Assembly: GCF_001548375.1 (NCBI RefSeq)
Contig: NZ_AP017295.1
Coordinates: forward strand, 2,762,501 to 2,826,500
Length of the DNA stretch: 64,000 bases
Origin: Nostoc sp. NIES-3756
Lineage (GTDB): Bacteria > Cyanobacteriota > Cyanobacteriia > Cyanobacteriales > Nostocaceae
Reading direction: 5' to 3'
Shown in pieces: positions 57,231-64,000 of the stretch. The position numbers were made by a program, and so were the translations under genes. How positions within the stretch are numbered: position 1 is the stretch's first letter; every line of letters starts with the position of its first letter. The notes under the pieces were generated by a model that saw only the letters and a program-made list of their open reading frames with translations, was not told the origin of the DNA and did no database searches.

Positions 57231-58127
57231 TTATATTCTGCGTACCCAGCCGTTGATTGTAAAACGACTGTCAGCAAAAGATTGAGAAGGACACTTTACA
57301 GGTAGAACTTCGTGCATATATCGACTGAGGAAAAACACAATACTGTTATTACGTGGTTCAACAGTTTTGAATGATTCGGCATTTACGTAAAAATTATTTT
57401 CGACTTTACTATCGTATATGACTAACTCTCCACCAGAAAATTTCTTAGGTTCCCGATAAAAGTAGTAAACATAGGTAAGTTCCCTTGTAGCGGTTTCTGG
57501 GCTGCCATTATCGTTATGAATTTTGTAAAAATTACCATTATTATGTGCTGTAAGCTGGCTTTCAATTTGAGATATATTAAATGATGGTATGTCTAATTTA
57601 CTGATGATGTCGGGAACTATCTTCTGAATTTTATTAACGATTAGTTCCGCAAATTCAGGGAAAAAGTAAAGAACCATCGAACGACGATAATTATTATCTG
57701 TAGAAGTACTAGAAGTACTAGTTGGTGCAAAAGCTGATTTGTTTGCTAGTACATATTTAATTAAACGCTCATGCTCTTCAGCAGATAGAAAATTATCTAT
57801 TTGAATATAATGGGAATTTAAAACATTAGTAACGACAGGTTCTACATTCTCCACTTGCTGCACCAATATAGGCGGTTCTGTAACTACACCAACAAGTTGA
57901 TCACTGGAAAAACATAAAGCAGAATGTCCTTCATTTATAGGAATTTGAAATAAATAATAGCTAGCAGATTCTTGTTTAGCTGCACGAGCCACAACTGTAG
58001 TTATCAGGCTATTTAGTATGGGTGCGTCTGATTTTAAATAAATAGTATATTGATGTCCTCCAGCTAACAGCAGCTGAACTTTCACATCCTGGGATTGTAA
58101 GGGTTGAGAACTTGTTTGTATAGACAT
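57231..58127 (-). CDS. 2OG-Fe(II) oxygenase, prolyl-4-hydroxylase type
   Basis: 298 residues. The C-terminal half is a double-stranded beta-helix oxygenase: YIQIDNFLSAEEHERLI, the iron ligands H-x-D in FYKIHNDNGSPE, the distal His in RYMHEVLPV and the 2-oxoglutarate Arg near DSRFTINGW. The N-terminal 110 residues form an unassigned domain (VQLLLAGGHQYTIYLKS, PILNSLITTV). Substrate is unknown: hydroxylation of a Pro-containing peptide or small molecule is possible. The PEP-CTERM protein next door is Pro-rich, but a link is only positional. No signal peptide, so probably cytosolic. Confidence 0.88.
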   Translation of the reverse strand: MSIQTSSQPLQSQDVKVQLLLAGGHQYTIYLKSDAPILNSLITTVVARAAKQESASYYLFQIPINEGHSALCFSSDQLVGVVTEPPILVQQVENVEPVVTNVLNSHYIQIDNFLSAEEHERLIKYVLANKSAFAPTSTSSTSTDNNYRRSMVLYFFPEFAELIVNKIQKIVPDIISKLDIPSFNISQIESQLTAHNNGNFYKIHNDNGSPETATRELTYVYYFYREPKKFSGGELVIYDSKVENNFYVNAESFKTVEPRNNSIVFFLSRYMHEVLPVKCPSQSFADSRFTINGWVRRI

Positions 58128-58199
58128 TGCTGAAATAGTTTGTAAAAGTGAGTGTAGTGGCTAAAAATAAGCTGAAAGGCAATATTTGACTTAATGTAA

Positions 58200-58298
58200 C
58201 GTCAGTTCGGGTTAAGGCTATTTTCTTATTCTTTCCACGAAAGAATAGGTGTTGTAGCCAACGTGAGCATCAGCTTTTCAACTTATCCCGAACTCAGG
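58200..58298. mobile_element. 99-bp MITE-like element with 9-bp target duplication
   Basis: Flanked by perfect direct repeats TTAATGTAA at 58191-58199 and 58299-58307. The termini are inverted: CGTCAGTTCGGGTTAAG at the left and, reading inward from the right, CCTGAGTTCGGGATAAG (14 of 17 match). An internal hairpin (TATTCTTTC/GAAAGAATA) is present. It has no coding capacity, so it would be mobilised by a transposase in trans. Confidence 0.8.
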
Positions 58299-58484
58299 TT
58301 AATGTAATATTATTTACATATTTACTTATTACCCTTTCTAACACGCCCTTCTCAAAGTTGTCATTAAGTAAATTCCACAGCAGCATCATCAACTGACTTA
58401 TACAAAGATATTTTTTCAGAAAATAAAGAAAAATACCGTAGTCATTGTGGCTACGGTATTAAATAATTTCATGAAACTAAGGGT

Positions 58485-60071
58485 TTACCGCAAGTCTACA
58501 GCATACTCAATCAGTTGACCTAGACGATGGCGTAAGGTTTCTAATCCTAAGCGCTGACTTGCGGAAATAAACACAGCTAGGGGAAATTCTTCTTGGGCTA
58601 AGGCTAGTGTTGCACTATCCACTTGATCAATTTTGTTAAATGCAACCAAGGCTGGGCCGGGAGTTACTGGCATTTGTGCTAGTATTTCCCTTACCGCACG
58701 AATATGACTTAACCAAGCTGGATGAGATAAATCAACTAAGTGTAATAAAGCATCGGCTTCCGTGACTTCTTCTAAGGTGGCGCGGAAAGCATCCATTAAT
58801 GATGCAGGTAATTCATGGATAAACCCTACTGTGTCTGTAATCAGAATTTCTTGGGGTTGTCCAGTCTCTGCATGAGGAATGACTAAGCGGCGTGTGGTTG
58901 GATCAAGGGTAGCAAATAGCTGGTCGGCTGTATAAACCTCAGCGTTAGTTAACGCATTTAATAAGGTAGATTTGCCAGCGTTAGTATAACCAACCAAGGC
59001 CACTGAGGGAACTTCCCGATGTTGTCGCCGTTGTCTCAACCTGGAACGGTGCGCTTGTAATTGGTCAACCTCTTGTTGCAATCGAGAAATCCGCCGTTGA
59101 ATGGCGCGGCGTTCTGTTTCTAGTTTGGTTTCACCAGGGCCGCGTGTACCAATACCACCCCCTAGTCGGGACATTGCTTGACCTCTACCAGTCAGTCGCG
59201 GCAGCATATATTCTAGCTGTGCCAATTCGACTTGTAATTTACCGGCACGAGATTGGGCGCGTTGGGCAAAGATATCTAATATAACTTCGGTACGGTCAAC
59301 TACCCGGATACCAATTTGCGCTTCTAGGTTGCGGACTTGGGAGGGTGAGAGGTCACGATCAAAGACCACCAGATTACATCCCAAGGTTTGGGCTGTAAGG
59401 GCGACTTCTTGGACTTTACCTTCCCCAATTACGGTTTGCGGATGAATACGCGATCGCTTTTGTTGTATTGTCTGTAATACATCTCCACCAGCCGTATCCA
59501 CCAGCCGTGCCAATTCTGCCACGGTGTCGTGGAATTGTTGCAATGACATATTATCAGTCATCACACCTACAATTAACACGCGATCGTGGTCAGCATCTAC
59601 TTCCTGGGCGACAAACTCCCGCCGGAACTCCTCTTCTAGTCCTTCCACTAGGTCAAGGAAATCTTGCTGTGCCAGATCATCCAAATCCAGTGGTGGAGAT
59701 ATACTCCAACTGGCAGACTGACCGTTATTCGACCCAGAAAATGCTGCACTAGGAGTCAACGCACGGGCATCTTGCGGGACTAGGTGCGCTAAATACGCTT
59801 CTTTGACGTAGCCAGTAGCCCCACCACCGCGTCGTGTAAAGCCCGTCCCAGTAATATTGATCACTACTAAGGCATCTAAACGCTGCATTGCCATTGCTGT
59901 TAAAGCAGCATCATTAGGCGGTTCCGCCTTGAGATGTGTAGAAATGCAACGAATACCACACAGACGTTCTGCACCATAACGAGGCAGTTCCATCGGTGGA
60001 ATTTGCGTCTGACGCGGTGTGCCTACGCCAACCCGAATCACTTGACCGCGACGGTTGACATAAGCACACAC
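58485..60071 (-). CDS. hflX: Ribosome-associated GTPase HflX
   Basis: At least 528 residues from the GTG at 60071. The N-terminal HflX domain ends in a coiled coil and GGGIGTRGPGETKLETERR. The GTPase has VALVGYTNAGKSTLLNAL (G1), the switch LFATLDPTTR, DTVGFI (G3), NKID (G4) and the ending ISASQRLGLETL. HflX splits stalled ribosomes and acts in stress. The coding frame continues upstream with conserved-looking sequence (TIFGNLQGLKSSQLKQLQRL and beyond) to a stop at 60242, yet contains no ATG, GTG or TTG there; an ATA at 60224 may be the real start. The N-terminus is therefore uncertain. Confidence 0.93.
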   Translation of the reverse strand: MCAYVNRRGQVIRVGVGTPRQTQIPPMELPRYGAERLCGIRCISTHLKAEPPNDAALTAMAMQRLDALVVINITGTGFTRRGGGATGYVKEAYLAHLVPQDARALTPSAAFSGSNNGQSASWSISPPLDLDDLAQQDFLDLVEGLEEEFRREFVAQEVDADHDRVLIVGVMTDNMSLQQFHDTVAELARLVDTAGGDVLQTIQQKRSRIHPQTVIGEGKVQEVALTAQTLGCNLVVFDRDLSPSQVRNLEAQIGIRVVDRTEVILDIFAQRAQSRAGKLQVELAQLEYMLPRLTGRGQAMSRLGGGIGTRGPGETKLETERRAIQRRISRLQQEVDQLQAHRSRLRQRRQHREVPSVALVGYTNAGKSTLLNALTNAEVYTADQLFATLDPTTRRLVIPHAETGQPQEILITDTVGFIHELPASLMDAFRATLEEVTEADALLHLVDLSHPAWLSHIRAVREILAQMPVTPGPALVAFNKIDQVDSATLALAQEEFPLAVFISASQRLGLETLRHRLGQLIEYAVDLR

Positions 60072-60353
60072 AGGGAGATTGATCTCCGTGCTAATAGCCG
60101 CCAGACGCTGGGAGAACTCAGACGTTGTGATGCGATCGCCTGGGATGCGCTGGTGGTACAGTCGCTGTAGTTGCTTCAGCTGACTGGATTTTAAACCCTG
60201 AAGATTACCGAAAATAGTTTCTATAGGCGTTTCGACCAGCTAAACTGGCCCCCCGAATCCATCTATTGTCTATTTTACAACAGTGCTAGAAGCGCAAGGT
60301 CAATCTTGTGGGGTTGAGTAGGGACGCAATACGCTGTGTGATTTTATTAGCTG

Positions 60354-60610
60354 TTACCCGTTACTTTCAAGATTGTAATCAAAACATACAATTAGCCCAG
60401 TGAGTAATTCTTGCATAACTGCTGGTGCAAATTTTCCCAAACATCTAATAAATTGCTCAGTTGTGACACTACGAACTTGTATGACATTACCTGCTGAATC
60501 TGAATCTAAGCCATTTTCGTCATTATAGGAATCATAAAAGGACGATTTTAGAATTTAGGCTGCCATGTAGCTACAGGAACAATAATCCGCGTTTCTCTGG
60601 TTTTCACAGG
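60354..60610 (-). pseudogene. PemK/MazF-like toxin remnant
   Basis: The minus strand encodes KTRETRIIVPVATWQPKF, then a stop, and in a second frame YNDENGLDSDSAGNVIQVRS, TTEQFIRCLGKFAP and VMQELLTGLIVCFDYN. The second part resembles the C-terminal half of PemK/MazF endoribonucleases (x-Q-V-R-S-V-x-x-x-x-F-I...-L-G-K). Stops and a frameshift make it non-functional. No antitoxin is visible. The assignment is from pattern memory only. Confidence 0.5.
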
Positions 60611-60627
60611 CTATGTTATTTATTATT

Positions 60628-61629
60628 CTACGTAAATAGAAGCTTCCTCGAACGTTTCACCGCCGCTTGCAACTCTTGTGATAACCAACTATCAAACTGT
60701 GGATATACAGGCAAACGTGGGACTAACTGCCAACCCGCAGGCTGTAAAATTTCCCTTAACTCCTGTTCTTGAAGATGGGGATAATCGGGATTGACTTCAT
60801 CTATCGGCCCAATTCCCCCTAAATCTCTTGCACCAGCTTCTATACAAGCTAGTAACCATTGCTCATCTTTAACTAAATTAGGCGGAATTTGAATGGTAAT
60901 ATCGGCGGGTAAAATCTGCCTTGCTTGGGTAATGGTTTCTGGTAATTGATGGGGATTAAAAACTGGTGCATCAAAGGTTTGTTGATGTCCTGGGCTGTGG
61001 GGTTGCAAAATTACTTCTTGAATATGATGGTAACGCTGATGCAGGTTTGCGATCGCTTGTAATGTTTCCCAACAATCATCTAAGGTTTCGCCTATTCCCA
61101 ACAGTAACCCCGTTGTAAAGGGAATTTGCAACTCTCCTGCCCATTCTAATTGTTGTAGCCTGAGTTCTGGTAACTTACTTGGTGCATGACGATGGACTGT
61201 TTCTAATAGTTTTGGTGTTAACTGTTCCAGCATCAAACCCATAGAAACATTGACGGTTTTGAGTTGCTGCATCTCTGCAAAACTTAAAGGCCCTGCGTTG
61301 GTATGGGGGAGAAATCCCAGGTTTAAGGCTAACTTACATAAATCATAAATTCTTTGGAACCATGCCTGACGTTGTGGTGAGTGGGGGTGTACTTCGCCAC
61401 TGAGGATGAGAATTTCGCAGACTTTTTGCTTTTGCAATCGCCTGAAGATTTCCTCTGCTACTGATAAGGTCATCCAGGGACTTTCGCCTGGGTTGGTACG
61501 AAAGTTGCAGTAGGTGCAACGATTGAAACAGTCGTAGGTGGGAACGATTGTATATGCAGGGCTGTAGGTAGTGTAATCACGGAGCGGCTGATTGAGACAC
61601 ATCGTACCTGCACTATTGGTATCTGACAT
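60628..61629 (-). CDS. cofG: FO synthase subunit 1 (7,8-didemethyl-8-hydroxy-5-deazariboflavin synthase, CofG)
   Basis: 333 residues. A radical SAM enzyme with the cluster motif C-x3-C-x2-C in YDCFNRCTYCNFRTNPG. Other family blocks: LILSGEVHPHSP, LPHTNAGPLSFAEM, TTGLLLGIGE and the C-terminal GARDLGGIGPIDEVNPDYP. With CofH it makes the deazaflavin FO from tyrosine and a pyrimidine; FO is the antenna of cyanobacterial DNA photolyases and part of F420. No cofH is in the window. It is divergent from psbA. Confidence 0.95.
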   Translation of the reverse strand: MSDTNSAGTMCLNQPLRDYTTYSPAYTIVPTYDCFNRCTYCNFRTNPGESPWMTLSVAEEIFRRLQKQKVCEILILSGEVHPHSPQRQAWFQRIYDLCKLALNLGFLPHTNAGPLSFAEMQQLKTVNVSMGLMLEQLTPKLLETVHRHAPSKLPELRLQQLEWAGELQIPFTTGLLLGIGETLDDCWETLQAIANLHQRYHHIQEVILQPHSPGHQQTFDAPVFNPHQLPETITQARQILPADITIQIPPNLVKDEQWLLACIEAGARDLGGIGPIDEVNPDYPHLQEQELREILQPAGWQLVPRLPVYPQFDSWLSQELQAAVKRSRKLLFT

Positions 61630-61765
61630 AAGAATGATTTCTGCTTAATATAAATTAATTTGAGTGTGAGTAACACAAATTTATTTTTGTTAGAACTTAA
61701 AACCATTGTAATTACAGGGTTAAAGTTTACTTGACGACTATACAGAAAATTTTTTCTCAAAATAC

Positions 61766-61795
61766 TTTACAAACCGCAATAACTAGTATTAAGAT
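61766..61795 (+). promoter_or_regulatory. Probable psbA promoter
   Basis: TTTACA (61766-61771) and TAAGAT (61790-61795) are separated by 18 bp. A short stem (AGGTGaaagCACCT) follows in the leader near 61803-61816. Assignment is by resemblance to sigma-70 boxes. Confidence 0.5.
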
Positions 61796-61808
61796 GTGTA
61801 ACAGGTGA

Positions 61809-62933
<1,125 letters not shown>

Positions 62934-62968
62934 TCACCACAGAAAAAGCAATAGTTTAGCTTTAAGTC

Positions 62969-63006
62969 AAAAGCGCTCTCCATTTGGAGGGCGCTTTTGG
63001 TTTTGA
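62969..63006 (+). terminator. psbA terminator
   Basis: AAAAGCGCTCTCCATTTGGAG followed by GGCGCTTTTGG and TTTT: a long stem around a 4-base loop with a T-rich tail, 36 bp after the stop codon. Confidence 0.85.
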
Positions 63007-63140
63007 AGTTGAATTGTATGCCAACTCCAAATAAGAAAATTTGTACTGTTCTAAACTCTGCAATGAGGCATTTGCAAAAGTCAAGCTATCCGTGGCTTCT
63101 CGTAAAGAAATCTTTCACAGAAAAAACCATCAGGTTTAGC

Positions 63141-64000
63141 CTAACTGCCTGATGTGCCGGAACGAACATTGGACTTTTTACTACCTGTCACCTTTCGCCT
63201 AGCCGATTTAGCTGATTTTTGTGGCAATGGTTTAGCACTAGAGCGAGCCAAAATCTTACTACCTTTGGGTTTATGCTTGCGTTCATCTAAAATTGCTTCG
63301 GGCTTGATGTGGGAATTAGCTCCAAAAGCAGTAACCACTTCAAAAGGCAAGCGCTGTTCAATCAGTTTTTCGATATCTGCTAACAGATGGTATTCATCGG
63401 CACATACCAGCGATACAGCTTTGCCTGACGCACCAGCGCGACCAGTGCGACCAATACGATGAACATAATCCTCTGGAACATTGGGTAGATCGTAATTGAC
63501 CACATGAGGCAGTTCGCTGATGTCTATACCTCGCGCTGCAACGTCGGTTGCCACCAATACCTGTAAACTGTCGTTCTTGAATTTCTCTAGAGCGTGGGTA
63601 CGCGCCGACTGACTCTTATTACCGTGGATAGCTAGTGCTTGAATACGCTCTTGGGTCAATTGCTTAACCAGACGGTCAGCACCATACTTTGTTCGAGTGA
63701 ATACTAGCACTTGATACCAATTATTTTGTCGAATCAGATTAACAAGTAATTGGCACTTCCTGTCACGCTCTACTTTGTAGACTTTCTGTGTCACAGTGTC
63801 GGCAGTAACGTTGCGGCGTGCTACCTCGATGATTGTCGGGTGATTAAGCAGTCCGGTAGCTAGTGCCTTGATTTTGTCCGAGAAAGTAGCGAAAAATAGC
63901 AGATTTTGTCTCTGTTTGGGTAGTAGTGAGAGAATGCGACGGATATCACGAATAAAACCCATGTCCAACATCCGGTCTGCTTCATCCAGCACCAAAAACT
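63141..64000 (-). CDS. DEAD-box RNA helicase, RhlE type (5' part outside window)
   Basis: The visible C-terminal part contains motif II ([13 protein letters not shown]), motif III as FFATFS, motif IV ([14 protein letters not shown]), motif V ([13 protein letters not shown]) and motif VI ([10 protein letters not shown]), followed by a basic, low-complexity tail typical of RhlE. It unwinds short RNA duplexes in the cytoplasm, often in cold or stress. Motif III normally reads SAT; here it is FAT. The N-terminal Q motif and Walker A lie beyond the end of the window. It is convergent with psbA, separated by the psbA terminator. Confidence 0.93.
   Translation of the reverse strand, partial: FLVLDEADRMLDMGFIRDIRRILSLLPKQRQNLLFFATFSDKIKALATGLLNHPTIIEVARRNVTADTVTQKVYKVERDRKCQLLVNLIRQNNWYQVLVFTRTKYGADRLVKQLTQERIQALAIHGNKSQSARTHALEKFKNDSLQVLVATDVAARGIDISELPHVVNYDLPNVPEDYVHRIGRTGRAGASGKAVSLVCADEYHLLADIEKLIEQRLPFEVVTAFGANSHIKPEAILDERKHKPKGSKILARSSAKPLPQKSAKSARRKVTGSKKSNVRSGTSGS

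Overview
The window comes from a filamentous, heterocyst-type cyanobacterium close to Nostoc/Anabaena. Evidence: many HIP1 octamers (GCGATCGC), heptanucleotide short tandem repeats of the kind common in heterocystous cyanobacteria, oxygenic photosystem II genes (psbO, psbA), cyanobacterial hflX, cofG, ftsQ and ftsZ, and a large sensory repertoire. The gene order sigF-psbO and ftsQ-ftsZ-gshB-grxC fits this group. Assignments are from reading the sequence; no searches were run.

Layout. (1) 1-17.7 kb: an all-plus-strand signalling island with a double receiver protein (cut by the window edge), a multi-PAS histidine kinase with a cyanobacteriochrome-like GAF domain, two small paralogous receivers around a receiver-less LuxR regulator, a GAF/PAS diguanylate cyclase, a 58-residue zinc-ribbon protein, REC-PAS and REC proteins, and a bacteriophytochrome hybrid kinase followed 7 bp later by a REC-kinase. 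(2) 17.7-27.7 kb: a Tn7-like region with fused tnsAB, tnsC and a TnsD-like tniQ. It ends 2 bp from the 3' end of a tRNA-Ala gene. To its left lie a second, shorter TniQ, a ribbon-helix-helix protein and a degenerate tyrosine-recombinase-like protein. I see no Cas gene or CRISPR array. (3) 27.8-43.3 kb: housekeeping and photosynthesis genes (hisF, ruvB, TPR protein, Uma2 nuclease, recN, ABC1 kinase, pheT, a lipoprotein, sigF, psbO). (4) 44.2-50.6 kb: a graveyard of a STAND-type P-loop/WD40 protein and a neighbouring ATPase, broken by a frameshift, an apparently intact IS4-like element and at least three IS remnants. (5) 50.6-64 kb: ftsQ, ftsZ, gshB, grxC, a PEP-CTERM protein, a 2OG-Fe(II) oxygenase, a 99-bp MITE with perfect 9-bp target duplications, hflX, a MazF-like remnant, cofG, psbA and the end of a DEAD-box helicase gene.

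How the genes may work together. The first 17.7 kb probably encodes light- and redox-linked phosphorelays plus c-di-GMP output: one kinase has two candidate bilin-binding cysteines, another has a complete phytochrome core, and several stand-alone receivers could act as phosphate acceptors. The best candidate for something undescribed is the Tn7-like region: a CRISPR-less tRNA-Ala-associated transposon with two TniQ paralogues, an integrase-like companion and a TnsA domain that appears to lack its catalytic lysine.
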